DNA of 64,000 bases. Source: DASYGT01 sp035999365 (GTDB lineage: Bacteria > Actinomycetota > Actinomycetes > Mycobacteriales > Jatrophihabitantaceae). Location of the stretch: the NCBI GenBank assembly GCA_035999365.1, contig DASYGT010000048.1, forward strand, positions 1 through 64,000, read 5' to 3'. A program made the translations under genes and the position numbers. The notes beneath the pieces are model-generated. The model was not told the origin of the DNA, did no database searches, and worked only from the letters and a program-made list of their open reading frames with translations. Below, one piece after another: positions 8,254 to 16,333 of this stretch (position 1 is the stretch's first letter; each line of letters starts with the position of its first letter).

Positions 8254-8682
8254 ATGACGGCGTTGGACATACCGGCCGAGCGGCGTGCACAGGTTGAGGC
8301 GCGATTGACGAGCGACATCATTGCGTGGCTCACGACCGTCAGGCCCGACGGACGGCCGGATACCGTCCCGCTCTGGTTCGTGTGGAAGGACGGTGTGTTC
8401 CTCATCTACAGCGAGCCGAGAAAGTTGAAGCTGCGAAATCTCGAACACAACCCTCAGGTCAGCATCGCACTGGACGACACCAAGGGTGGCGACGACGTCG
8501 TCCGTTTCGAAGGCACGGCCATGGTCGTCGAGGGGCAACTGTCGGCGGATCAAGTGCCCGAGTACGTGAGCAAGTACGAAGCGCATATTCGGCGTCTCGG
8601 ATACGGCGATCCTGAGAGTTTTGCAGCAAGCTTCTCGGTGCCGGTCGTCGTGACGCCGACTAGGTACCGTCGCTGGGTTTGA
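8254..8682 (+). CDS. PPOX-class F420-dependent or flavin-binding enzyme
   Basis: 142 residues with the split beta-barrel of the pyridoxamine-phosphate-oxidase-like family: WLTTVRPDGRPDTVPLWFVWKDGVFLIYSEPRKLKLRNLEHNPQ, where the Arg/Lys-rich stretch binds the cofactor phosphate. Length and sequence fit the Rv3369-like actinobacterial subfamily, which uses F420 to reduce quinones or other organic substrates. A purine-rich AAGGGGG directly before ATG 8254 may act as ribosome binding site. The substrate cannot be told. It is transcribed away from the hypothetical gene at 7510 and towards the lipoprotein gene at 8704. Confidence 0.75.
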   Translation: MTALDIPAERRAQVEARLTSDIIAWLTTVRPDGRPDTVPLWFVWKDGVFLIYSEPRKLKLRNLEHNPQVSIALDDTKGGDDVVRFEGTAMVVEGQLSADQVPEYVSKYEAHIRRLGYGDPESFAASFSVPVVVTPTRYRRWV

Positions 8683-8703
8683 ACCGGTCGCTTCGCCAGC
8701 GGG

Positions 8704-9651
8704 TTAGCCCGAGATGACCACCGTTCCGGATAGGGCGGTGTTCGGGGCCATGCCCCACTCGATGCGGAGTTGTCCGGCAGGTGTGTCTCCGGGGATTGGC
8801 AGTCGCATCGCGAATCGAACCGTCTGGCCAGCCGCGATGGTTTTCACTGGCGCGCAGTTCAGCGCGTAGGTCTTCTTGACGGGTGTCGGGCTGTGTGCGG
8901 CCTCGACGTAAGCCGGACACGGTTGCAGGCTGACTGCGCTCGTCGTCGGATTGTGCAGATCGACCTCGTAGTCGAGGGGGCGGCCCGCAAGCGCGGTCTG
9001 CGGAAGCACGAGCGTTGCCCTCAGTGGCGCTAAGGGATAGATGACTTGGGCCTGGGGGTAGTCGGGGTCGAAGAACTGGGTCAGATGCAGCCCGCAGGTC
9101 AGGTCGAGGCCGCGCCCAGGAACGGCGAGCCGTACGGTGTCGCCCCCAGGCAGGGTGACGGTGAAGTGGCTGTAGTCATCACCGCCGCCCCCTCCGCCAG
9201 ATCGCGCGGCGCAGTAGCTGTCTGATTCGAGGCCCAGCAGGGTGATGCCCGTCCGGGGTGGCATGTCGGCAGGGCGACCGGACGTGAGGAAGCTGCCGCG
9301 AGTTCCCACGACGTCCGGCCTACCGCGTTCAATGGCGGTGACGCCGGGGTAGCCAATCAACAGGCACGGTGAGTAGCCCACGTTGCGGAAGCGGATGTAT
9401 GTCACCGAGTGCCCGCCTGCGCCGTTACCAGATCCGACGTTGGCCGAGACGTCGATCGATTGACAGGGCCGCGCCTTAGCTGGAAGCGCGGGCGGTGTTG
9501 ACGTCGCCGCAGGCGCATACGGCGGTGGCGCGGCGGCAATCCACGGGACGAGCCGAGGGTGACCCGAGCCTGTACAGCCGGATATGACCATGGCGGCCAA
9601 TCCAGTCGCCACACAGCGAATTCCCCAGGACCATCGCAGCCCCATGTCCAT
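8704..9651 (-). CDS. DUF4232-domain lipoprotein
   Basis: 315 residues. The N-terminus is a lipoprotein signal: positively charged start, hydrophobic stretch, lipobox VISGC with Cys at residue 26. A Pro/Ala-rich linker (about 30-60) leads to a DUF4232 domain (SVTYIRFRNVGYSPCLLIGYPGV) with conserved cysteines and a Gly-rich loop near residue 150. A second immunoglobulin-like region at the C-terminus (RPLDYEVDLHNPTTSAVSL, RIEWGMAPN) suggests two beta-sandwich modules. The protein is predicted to be anchored on the outer face of the membrane. DUF4232 proteins are common in actinobacteria and their role is unknown. Monocistronic. Confidence 0.75.
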   Translation of the reverse strand: MDMGLRWSWGIRCVATGLAAMVISGCTGSGHPRLVPWIAAAPPPYAPAATSTPPALPAKARPCQSIDVSANVGSGNGAGGHSVTYIRFRNVGYSPCLLIGYPGVTAIERGRPDVVGTRGSFLTSGRPADMPPRTGITLLGLESDSYCAARSGGGGGGDDYSHFTVTLPGGDTVRLAVPGRGLDLTCGLHLTQFFDPDYPQAQVIYPLAPLRATLVLPQTALAGRPLDYEVDLHNPTTSAVSLQPCPAYVEAAHSPTPVKKTYALNCAPVKTIAAGQTVRFAMRLPIPGDTPAGQLRIEWGMAPNTALSGTVVISG

Positions 9652-9716
9652 TTGACACCACGAGTGGACTGCAATGTTGCACGCCGCGGGAAGTCCGACC
9701 TATCGGCGGGCAGTCG

Positions 9717-10016
9717 TCAGGCCGAGCCCAACCGGCTGACGAGCACAACGACGAGAACCACTGCGCCCAGGGTGCGGCGCCATGGATTGACACCGCGCAC
9801 AATCTCGTCGCAAGCCCAGATCACCAAGGCGATGGTGGCGAGAACACCGATCACCGTGCGTGCGGAGCCGTGGAGAAACCAGCTGACGACGGTTGCCACG
9901 AGCCAGGTGAGTAGCGCAACGTTTGGGCGTTGAGCGATGACGATCCGGCCGGTCCGGCGGTCGCGGAATATCCAGCGCACCACAGATTGAGTCCGCGTGA
10001 CCGAAACCGATCCCAC
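9717..10016 (-). CDS. Small membrane protein
   Basis: 99 residues from GTG 10016, which has an AGGGGG upstream; GTG 10046 would add ten residues. An Arg-rich N-terminus (FRDRRTGRIVIAQRPN) precedes two hydrophobic spans (VALLTWLVATVVSWFL and VIGVLATIALVIW) and a third weaker one near the C-terminus (LGAVVLVVVLVSRLG). The Arg-rich start is probably cytoplasmic. The function is unknown. It lies upstream of the DUF4232 lipoprotein gene on the same strand. Confidence 0.6.
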   Translation of the reverse strand: MGSVSVTRTQSVVRWIFRDRRTGRIVIAQRPNVALLTWLVATVVSWFLHGSARTVIGVLATIALVIWACDEIVRGVNPWRRTLGAVVLVVVLVSRLGSA

Positions 10017-10229
10017 TGCTGACCCCCTATCGGCCGCTCCCGACACTCACAGCGTGCCCTCAAAAGCACCCACCTAACGCGGCGACCGCCACAGGTCGCA
10101 GCCCAACCTCGCTCCCGACCCGACCATCGCGACCCCTATACCGACTGCGGCAGCGTGGTCACCGCCAGTCACAGCTAGACCGGCGGCGCGGCCGAAACCG
10201 GACGCTTGGCAGAGGTCGGCGCTGTCCGT

Positions 10230-10679
10230 CTATGCGGTGGCGGTCGTCAGGAGCAGGTCGGCCCACACCCTCTTTCCACCGTGATGATCTTCGGCTCCCC
10301 AGCTGGAAGACAATGCCTCGACCAAGCGCATGCCACGGCCACGGCGGCTCTCCTGGGCCAGGTGAGCAATGAACGGACGAACCGACGAACCGTCGGCCAG
10401 ATAGATGCACACCCCGTCAGAGCGGCGCACCAGTTCCAGTTCGTAACTCGCCGCGCCAGGCGCGTGATCGATCGCGTTGCCCATCAGTTCGGTCACGACC
10501 AGCTGTGCGTCATCGCTGATTTCGGTCAATTCCCAAGCCGACAGCAAAGCTTCCACAATCCTGCGTGCCATCCCGACTGCGAACGGCGTTCCCGGGATAT
10601 CGACCAAGGCGTGCATCTGCCCCATCGGGGCCACCACCTCGGATCGGCGAGTTGTCCGTACCTCGAATCGGTGAACCAC
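10230..10679 (-). CDS. Anti-sigma-type ATP-binding protein (HATPase_c_2)
   Basis: 149 residues with a GHKL ATP-binding fold: N-box LVVTELMGNAIDHAP and a later Gly-rich segment RRGRGMRLVEALSSSWG. Such RsbW/SpoIIAB-like single-domain proteins bind sigma factors or anti-sigma antagonists and may phosphorylate the latter. It lies 75 bases downstream of a GAF-SpoIIE phosphatase gene on the same strand, so the two likely act in one partner-switching pathway. No sigma factor or STAS antagonist is adjacent. GTG 10679 is used; ATG 10625 is an alternative. Confidence 0.75.
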   Translation of the reverse strand: MVHRFEVRTTRRSEVVAPMGQMHALVDIPGTPFAVGMARRIVEALLSAWELTEISDDAQLVVTELMGNAIDHAPGAASYELELVRRSDGVCIYLADGSSVRPFIAHLAQESRRGRGMRLVEALSSSWGAEDHHGGKRVWADLLLTTATA

Positions 10680-10754
10680 TCACGCTGCAGGCTACCCAGC
10701 GCACCCGGTCGTATCACCGTTCGGCAGCCGCGGAAATGCAGTAACGGTGCGCCG

Positions 10755-11954
10755 TCAGTCTTCGTCGGAGTGGTTGGCGTCCCATCGGATGTAGACCATT
10801 GTGGCGTCGTCTCGAAGCCGCACTTGTGCGTGGTCGAGGGCCGATCGGACGAGGCGGCGGATGATCTCTTGTGGTGCCCCGCCGGCGAGGTGTTCTCGTT
10901 CGAGCAGGTCGCGCAAGCGGGGTTCGCCGAAGTATTCGCCGTTCGGGTCGCGGGCTTCGGTGACGCCGTCGGTGTAGAACAGGACGCCGTCGCCAGGTTC
11001 GAGGGCGACCTCGGTGAGGGTGCCGACGACGGCGCCGTGTGCGCCGAGCCCTAGCGGAACCCCGGGCTGGACCTCGGCGGGACCGAGGGTGTTGCCGCGT
11101 CGAACGATGATCGGTTGTGGGTGTCCGCACGTGAGCCAGCTCAGCTGGCCGGTGTCGGTGCGAAGTCGTGCAAAGAGCGCCGTGGCAAATGTTGTCGGGC
11201 CCGGGAACTTCTGGGCCACCGCGTCGACCGATAGCGCGATTGCTGGCAGGTCCTGTCCTGCCCGGCGGCTGTGACGGTAGGCGCCGACGAGTAGGGACGC
11301 GAGGATCGCGCTGGTCAGCCCGTGACCCATGGCGTCGAACATGGCAACGTCGAGGAGTTCCTCGTTGATCGCGTAGTCGAAGGAGTCGCCACCGACTTCG
11401 TAGGCGGGTTCCAACAGCCCGGCCAGGCAGGTGCCGGCGCTGATCAATGACAGCGGCGGTAGAAGCGACCATTGCATCTCCGCGGCGAGGTCCATGTCCT
11501 GGCGGCGGCGCAGCAGGTGCGGCAGATCGGTGTACTGGGCGCCGGCCATAACCAGATAGGCAGCGGCATATCCGAGCTCCGTGCAGAAATACTCGACTTC
11601 CTCGTCGAACACCGGGACCGTCATCGCGAGCACGCCGAGCTTGTTCGCCCGTTCCATCACGGGCACCCACACCTGCCAGGCGTCGCCGCGTTGGCTCGCA
11701 AGCACGGTCGCGGTCTGGAACGCCCGGCCGGCCATTGACCCGTCAACGTTGGCCACCTCGGGACGTTCGCCATGTGGAAGGACGTCCGGGTGGGGCATGA
11801 GCGTGATGTGCTCGTAGTCGATCAGGTACAGCACCAGATCCGTGGCTCCAAGCGGCCCGGTGGCGCTCATCAGCGTCTCGACGATCGCGTCCGGTGCCGC
11901 CGACTGTTGGGTCCGAAGCAGCTGGCCGATGGATCGCTGGGACCGGTCGAGCAT
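10755..11954 (-). CDS. GAF-PP2C (SpoIIE/RsbU-type) serine phosphatase
   Basis: 399 residues. An N-terminal GAF-like sensor (about 20-160; LVLYLIDYEHITLMPHPD) is followed by a SpoIIE phosphatase domain (VGGDSFDYA, MFDAMGHGLTSAILASLLV, TDGVTEARD, RDDATMVYIRW) whose Asp residues bind two metal ions. Such enzymes dephosphorylate STAS anti-sigma antagonists in response to a signal. ATG 11954 is chosen for the GGGAGG just upstream rather than ATG 11999. The anti-sigma-type ATPase gene follows on the same strand, 75 bases downstream. The signal sensed by the GAF domain is not evident. Confidence 0.85.
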   Translation of the reverse strand: MLDRSQRSIGQLLRTQQSAAPDAIVETLMSATGPLGATDLVLYLIDYEHITLMPHPDVLPHGERPEVANVDGSMAGRAFQTATVLASQRGDAWQVWVPVMERANKLGVLAMTVPVFDEEVEYFCTELGYAAAYLVMAGAQYTDLPHLLRRRQDMDLAAEMQWSLLPPLSLISAGTCLAGLLEPAYEVGGDSFDYAINEELLDVAMFDAMGHGLTSAILASLLVGAYRHSRRAGQDLPAIALSVDAVAQKFPGPTTFATALFARLRTDTGQLSWLTCGHPQPIIVRRGNTLGPAEVQPGVPLGLGAHGAVVGTLTEVALEPGDGVLFYTDGVTEARDPNGEYFGEPRLRDLLEREHLAGGAPQEIIRRLVRSALDHAQVRLRDDATMVYIRWDANHSDED

Positions 11955-12047
11955 GCGTACCTCCCAGCCGGCATCGGGCCACCCGATGTGCGGCATCAAC
12001 GTACCTGCCGCTGTGATCGGACGGACCAGTCCGGCTCGGGTGTGCGA

Positions 12048-12914
12048 CTACGCAAGCGCGGGCGGACCCGCTTCGACTCGGCGCAGTACCGCGTCGGCCA
12101 GGTAGTGGTCCGGGTTCGACTGCACTTGGCGTTCGTCCCACCAGGTGGCGCCCGCGTCCTGTAGCTCGCTGATCATGTCAGCGGAGGCCGCGGGTTCGCT
12201 GACGCCGCCGACGACGATGTCGAACGGGTCGCCGGCCCGGTCGCCGCGTTGCTGTGCGATGTAGCGCACCAGATGGCGCAGTTCGTCCGGTGAGGGCGCT
12301 TCGCCGTGTCGGGCCGACTTGAACAGCGGAACCGCACCGTCCCACCTGGCCGCGCGGCGCATCGGTGGGCGGTTGGGCCAATAGCCGGCGATCCACACGG
12401 GCGGTCGGGGACGCTGAACGGTGGGCGGTAGTAGTTCGGTCTGCCGGACGCGGTAATGCCGGCCGTCGTGCTCGACCGTCTCACCGGACCAATAGCGAGT
12501 CAGCAGTTCGAGGCCCTCATCGAGCCGTTCCGCCAGCACGACGGGATCGACGGTGTCACCGAAGCTGGCGAACTCGTCCTCGAGGGGGCCGCCCAGGCCG
12601 GCGCCGAAGATGACACGGCCGGCGGAGAGTGCGTCCAGGGTGGCGACTTGGCGGGCCAGCTGTTCAGGCCGCCGGCGCGCGACCGGGGTGACCAGGGTGC
12701 CTAGGCGTAGCCGCGATGTCGCCAGCGCGGCGGCGGTCAACAGCATCCAAGGATCCCCGAAGGGCTGTCCATGTCGCCGCTGCTTGTCGTGCACCACGTG
12801 GTCCCAGACGAACAGGGCATCCCAACCGGCCGACTCCGCGGTGGTCGCAACCTTCGCCACAGTGCGGGCGTCGGCGAAGTCGCCGAAGTTCGGAATGTTG
12901 ATCGAGAACTGCAC
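12048..12914 (-). CDS. LLM-class (luciferase-like) flavin or F420-dependent oxidoreductase
   Basis: 288 residues from GTG 12914 (VQFSINIPNFGDFADARTVAKVA). The TIM-barrel motifs of the luciferase-like family are visible: GWDALFVWDHV, LRLGTLVTPVARRRPEQLARQVATLDALSAGRVIFGAGLG, PPVWIAGYWPNRPPMRRAARWDG. Members oxidise or reduce organic substrates with FMNH2 or F420. An upstream in-frame start at 13052 would add an unlikely Ser/Thr/Arg-rich tail. The gene is divergent from the beta-CASP gene at 13070. No substrate can be assigned. Confidence 0.82.
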   Translation of the reverse strand: MQFSINIPNFGDFADARTVAKVATTAESAGWDALFVWDHVVHDKQRRHGQPFGDPWMLLTAAALATSRLRLGTLVTPVARRRPEQLARQVATLDALSAGRVIFGAGLGGPLEDEFASFGDTVDPVVLAERLDEGLELLTRYWSGETVEHDGRHYRVRQTELLPPTVQRPRPPVWIAGYWPNRPPMRRAARWDGAVPLFKSARHGEAPSPDELRHLVRYIAQQRGDRAGDPFDIVVGGVSEPAASADMISELQDAGATWWDERQVQSNPDHYLADAVLRRVEAGPPALA

Positions 12915-13069
12915 TCGTTCAGTTCTACCGGACGCGGTGCCGCAAGTGCGTCGTTCCGAATTATTCAGCGCCTTCTCGGCCCGTGGGACGAACGACCCTG
13001 TATCGGTCGACGAGGACGTGATTGCGTTCATCTGCAGTGGTCGTGGGACCACGCGTGCAGGAGGCGGCG

Positions 13070-14455
13070 ATGACGACGCCCGCGTTGACGTTTCTCGGCG
13101 GCGTCGGCACCGTGACCGGTAGCAAACACTTACTGGAAACCGGTACGTCGACTGTGCTTATCGACTGCGGCATGTTCCAGGGCGCGTCGTCGCTGCGGCG
13201 TCGCAATTGGGCGGCTCCCGCCTTCGATTGGACCGCACTGGATGCGGTCGTGCTGACGCACGCACACCTGGATCACACCGGCTACCTCCCCGTTCTCGCG
13301 CGTCTTGGCTGGAAGGGGCTGGTGTACTGCTCGGAGGGCACCCAGCTGCTCGCCGAGATCGTTCTCGCCGACAGCGCGCACCTTCTCGAGGAAGAGGCCC
13401 GCCACGCGAACGAGTACGGCTGGAGCAAGCACAAGCCGGCCAAGCCGCTCTACGACAGCGACGATGCCCAGCGGGCGTGTTCGCTGCTGCAGGTCGTGCC
13501 GTTCGACGAGGACGTGCACCTTCCCGGCGACGCGCAACTGCGCCTCGGCCGCGCCGGACACATCCTCGGCTCGTCGTGGGCACAGGTGACGGTGTCGACG
13601 TCTGAAGGTGTCCGGTCAGTGCTGTCCAGCGGTGACCTGGGGCGCCCGAGTCACCCGATCCTGCGCCCGCCGGAGGCGAGGCCAGCGACTGACGTCCTCC
13701 TGCTCGAATCGACCTACGGCAATCGCCAGCACGACGACGCCGGCTCGAACGATCGACTGGCCGACATGATCCGGCGGACTGTCCATCGCGGCGGAAGCGT
13801 GCTGGTCCCAGCCTTCGCCGTCGACCGCACCGAGATGTTGCTCTACGAGATCTACCGGCTCCGTGAAGCGGGCGAGATACCGGACGTGCCGGTCGTGGTC
13901 GACAGCCCGATGGCGCTGAACTGCCTGCGCGTGTACCGACGGGCGCACGACGAAAGCTGGCCGGAGCTGCGCCCTGACCTGCCGAAAGATCTGTTCGATC
14001 CGGACAAGATGATCGAGGTCCGCACGGCGGAGGAGTCGGCCCGATGGAACGACCCGCGCAACCCGGCCCTCATCATCTCGGCCTCGGGCATGGCATCCGG
14101 CGGACGGGTTCTCTACCACCTTCGCGAGATGCTCCCGAACCACCGGCACACCGTTGCGATCGTCGGCTTCGCGGCTGAAGGCACCCGCGCGCGGCAGCTG
14201 CTCGAAGGAGCATCGGAGATCAAGATCCATGGCCGCTACGTGCCCGTCCGTGCCGACATCTTCTCGATGGACAGCCTCAGCGCGCATGCCGATGCGAACG
14301 AGCTCGTCGCATGGGCGACGGGAACCGAAGCGCCCACCGCGTGCTACCTCGTTCACGGCGAGGAAAGTGGCTCCACCGCGATGGCGGCGCGATTGCGTCA
14401 GGAGGCAGGGTGGACGGCGGTTGTGCCGCGCGAGGGAGAGCGCGTACTGATTTGA
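13070..14455 (+). CDS. Metallo-beta-lactamase / beta-CASP RNA-processing-type hydrolase
   Basis: 461 residues. The metallo-beta-lactamase motifs are intact: LTHAHLDHTGYLP (HxHxDH), GHILGSSW, SSGDLG; the beta-CASP insert contains LLLESTYGNR and the motif VDSPMA. The C-terminal RMMBL part has ALIISASGMASGGR and DSLSAHADANELVAW with the final metal-binding His. This is the YSH1/CPSF73-like family, predicted to be zinc-dependent RNA endonucleases/exonucleases in bacteria. AGGAGG at 13059-13064 sets ATG 13070 as the start. The gene is single and divergent from the luciferase-like oxidoreductase. Confidence 0.85.
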   Translation: MTTPALTFLGGVGTVTGSKHLLETGTSTVLIDCGMFQGASSLRRRNWAAPAFDWTALDAVVLTHAHLDHTGYLPVLARLGWKGLVYCSEGTQLLAEIVLADSAHLLEEEARHANEYGWSKHKPAKPLYDSDDAQRACSLLQVVPFDEDVHLPGDAQLRLGRAGHILGSSWAQVTVSTSEGVRSVLSSGDLGRPSHPILRPPEARPATDVLLLESTYGNRQHDDAGSNDRLADMIRRTVHRGGSVLVPAFAVDRTEMLLYEIYRLREAGEIPDVPVVVDSPMALNCLRVYRRAHDESWPELRPDLPKDLFDPDKMIEVRTAEESARWNDPRNPALIISASGMASGGRVLYHLREMLPNHRHTVAIVGFAAEGTRARQLLEGASEIKIHGRYVPVRADIFSMDSLSAHADANELVAWATGTEAPTACYLVHGEESGSTAMAARLRQEAGWTAVVPREGERVLI

Positions 14456-14572
14456 GTCAGCAGGAGATGCGGATCGCCGATTCCTGGTGGGCCAGCGAAA
14501 AACCTAGGCCGTCGGTACTGTGCTCCAATCCGTACGGCGCGCGTGGGTGCGTCGGCAGGAGGGGCATCCGCC

Positions 14573-15250
14573 GTGGCCAAGCGCTCCCAGGTGATCGTGG
14601 ACGAGTACCTGCGCCAGATCGTCAGCGGTGAGATCGTCGAGGGTGAGCTACTGCCCACCGAGACGGTGCTCGTCGACCGGTACGCGGTGAGCCGCACGGC
14701 GGTGCGCGAAGCGATCCAGACGCTGGCGACGAAAGGGTTCGTACAGGTGCGGCAGGGCAGCGGCAGCACCGTTGCGCCGCGAAGCTCCTGGAACGTGCTG
14801 GATCAGGACTACCTGCAGATCACGGGTTTCGGTACTGCGATGTTCGCCAATCTCCTCGAAGTACGCGAGGTCGTGGAGCCCGCGATCGCCGGCTTCGCGG
14901 CTGCTCGGGCCAAACCGGCGGACGTCGCGGCGCTGCGCCGGCTCGTGGCAGAACTGGCCGCGACGCATCGTCGCGATCCCGCCGCCCAGGAAAGTCTCGA
15001 CGAAGCGTTCCACCACAAGCTCGCCGAGTGCACCGACAATCCCGTGCTCCTGTCGCTTCACGGCTCGATCTGGCACTTGACGCGGATGCACGGGCAGCCG
15101 CTCTCGCCGGACTCGGTACATCGAGTCGTGTTCTGGCATGAACAGATCATTGACGCCGTTGCGGCGGGAGACGCTGACGCTGCCGGGGACGCGATGCGCT
15201 TGCACCTGCGTCAGCTTCGCGCCGACCTTCGCGGCGCCGCGTCGGGATGA
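14573..15250 (+). CDS. GntR/FadR-family transcriptional regulator
   Basis: 225 residues from GTG 14573, preceded by AGGAGG. The N-terminal winged helix is typical (YLRQIVSGEIVEGELLPTETVLVDRYAVSRTAVREAIQTLATKGFVQVRQGSGSTV). The helical FCD ligand domain includes EAFHHKLAECTDNPVL and a C-terminal HEQIIDAV ... HLRQL with candidate metal-binding His residues. Family members respond to organic acids, sugar acids or fatty acids. Its last 40 bases overlap the convergent paaR gene. No target is adjacent apart from the beta-CASP gene, so its regulon is unknown. Confidence 0.82.
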   Translation: MAKRSQVIVDEYLRQIVSGEIVEGELLPTETVLVDRYAVSRTAVREAIQTLATKGFVQVRQGSGSTVAPRSSWNVLDQDYLQITGFGTAMFANLLEVREVVEPAIAGFAAARAKPADVAALRRLVAELAATHRRDPAAQESLDEAFHHKLAECTDNPVLLSLHGSIWHLTRMHGQPLSPDSVHRVVFWHEQIIDAVAAGDADAAGDAMRLHLRQLRADLRGAASG

Positions 15251-15852
15251 ACGCGCAGGCCGTCGAACGCGATGGCTGCCACGGCCGCCGCCATCTGTTC
15301 CGGTGTGCCTCGGCGCCGCGGCGCGTACCACTCGACCACCGAATTCACCATGCCGAAGAGCAGCCGTGCGGTGATCGCCGGATCGACATCAGGCCGGACA
15401 TCACCATCGCGCTCTGCTTGTTTCACGAGCGCCGCCGCGTAGCGGTCGAGTTGCCGCCGGCGGTTGAGTGCCGCCCGCTCGACTTCGGTGTTACCGCGCA
15501 CTCGCAGCAGCAGCGTCACGTACGGCAACTGCTCGTGCAGCACGACGACGCTGCCGCGCACCAGATGTTCCAACCGGACGATCGCCGCACCTTCGATCAG
15601 GCGAGTCTGTTCGGCCACTTCGACGAGTCCGTCCAGGGCGCGATCGAGGGCCAGTTGCAGCAGCTGTTCCTTGCTGTCGACGTGGTGGTAGATCGCGGAC
15701 TTCGCGATCCCCAGTCGGCGCGCGAGATCCTCCATGCTTGTGCCGTCGTAGCCACGCTCGGTGAAGACCTCGACGGCGGTGCGCAGGACGGATTCGAGAT
15801 CGTGCCCGGGCCGGCCGCGGCGGACGCGGGCTGGAGCGGTGTTCGTCGTCAC
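15211..15852 (-). CDS. paaR: TetR-family phenylacetate catabolon repressor PaaR
   Basis: 213 residues. The N-terminal TetR helix-turn-helix is clear (FTERGYDGTSMEDLARRLGIAKSAIYHHVDSKEQLLQLAL), followed by an all-helical ligand domain. Actinobacterial PaaR represses phenylacetate genes and is released by phenylacetyl-CoA. The assignment rests on position (overlapping paaI by ATGA at 15849-15852, with paaZABCDEK divergent) and on a near-perfect match to the Corynebacterium PaaR box at 16284-16305. It is probably autoregulated, since paaI-paaR start next to that operator. Confidence 0.82.
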   Translation of the reverse strand: MTTNTAPARVRRGRPGHDLESVLRTAVEVFTERGYDGTSMEDLARRLGIAKSAIYHHVDSKEQLLQLALDRALDGLVEVAEQTRLIEGAAIVRLEHLVRGSVVVLHEQLPYVTLLLRVRGNTEVERAALNRRRQLDRYAAALVKQAERDGDVRPDVDPAITARLLFGMVNSVVEWYAPRRRGTPEQMAAAVAAIAFDGLRVHPDAAPRRSARS

Positions 15853-16271
15853 GACGGAGCCCCTGGGGCCAGCTCACGGCTGCGTCCGCGGAACTCGGCG
15901 ACAACTGCCTCGTCGTGCCGCACCGTCACGTCGTAGATGCCGGATCGGCCGAATCGCGTGCGCACGGCGGCCGTCGCCGTCAGCGTGTCACCCGTTCGGG
16001 CCGGAGCAACGAAAACGATCTCGGCTCCGGAGGCAACCGTCGGTGGGCCGAACGAGTTGCACGCGCAGGCGAACGCGGTGTCGGCGAGGCTGAAGACGAA
16101 CCCCCCGTGGGCGATTCCATGGCCGTTGACCATGTCCGGCCGAATGGTCATCCGCGCCCTGGCCGAGCCCTCGTGCACCTCGAGAACCTCGATGCCGAGT
16201 GCCCGGGAGGCCTCATCGGCCTCGAGCATTGCGGCAACTGCGGGGCGCTCGTCGCTCTGGTGTGCCGGCAC
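15849..16271 (-). CDS. paaI: Hydroxyphenylacetyl-CoA thioesterase PaaI
   Basis: 140 residues with a hot-dog fold: NGHGIAHGGFVFSLADTAFACACNS contains the HGG motif and the catalytic Asp of PaaI enzymes. It hydrolyses stalled ring-hydroxylated CoA thioesters to free CoA in phenylacetate breakdown. GTG 16271 is the start. Its stop overlaps the start of paaR (ATGA), so the two are translationally coupled. The gene is divergent from paaZ across the PaaR operator. Confidence 0.88.
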   Translation of the reverse strand: MPAHQSDERPAVAAMLEADEASRALGIEVLEVHEGSARARMTIRPDMVNGHGIAHGGFVFSLADTAFACACNSFGPPTVASGAEIVFVAPARTGDTLTATAAVRTRFGRSGIYDVTVRHDEAVVAEFRGRSRELAPGAPS

Positions 16272-16283
16272 GCCGACACGATA

Positions 16284-16305
16284 ACCTACCGAACGAACGG
16301 TCAGT
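16284..16305. promoter_or_regulatory. PaaR operator between paaI-paaR and paaZABCDEK
   Basis: A 22-bp imperfect palindrome, ACCTACCG - AA - CG - AA - CGGTCAGT. It agrees with the PaaR consensus I recall from Corynebacterium glutamicum (ACTNACCG-N2-CG-N2-CGGTNAGT) at every fixed position except the third. It lies 13 bases from the paaI start codon and 29 from paaZ, and can control both transcripts. Confidence 0.8.
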
Positions 16306-16333
16306 AAGTCCGACTTGCCCGAGGAGCCCCCGG

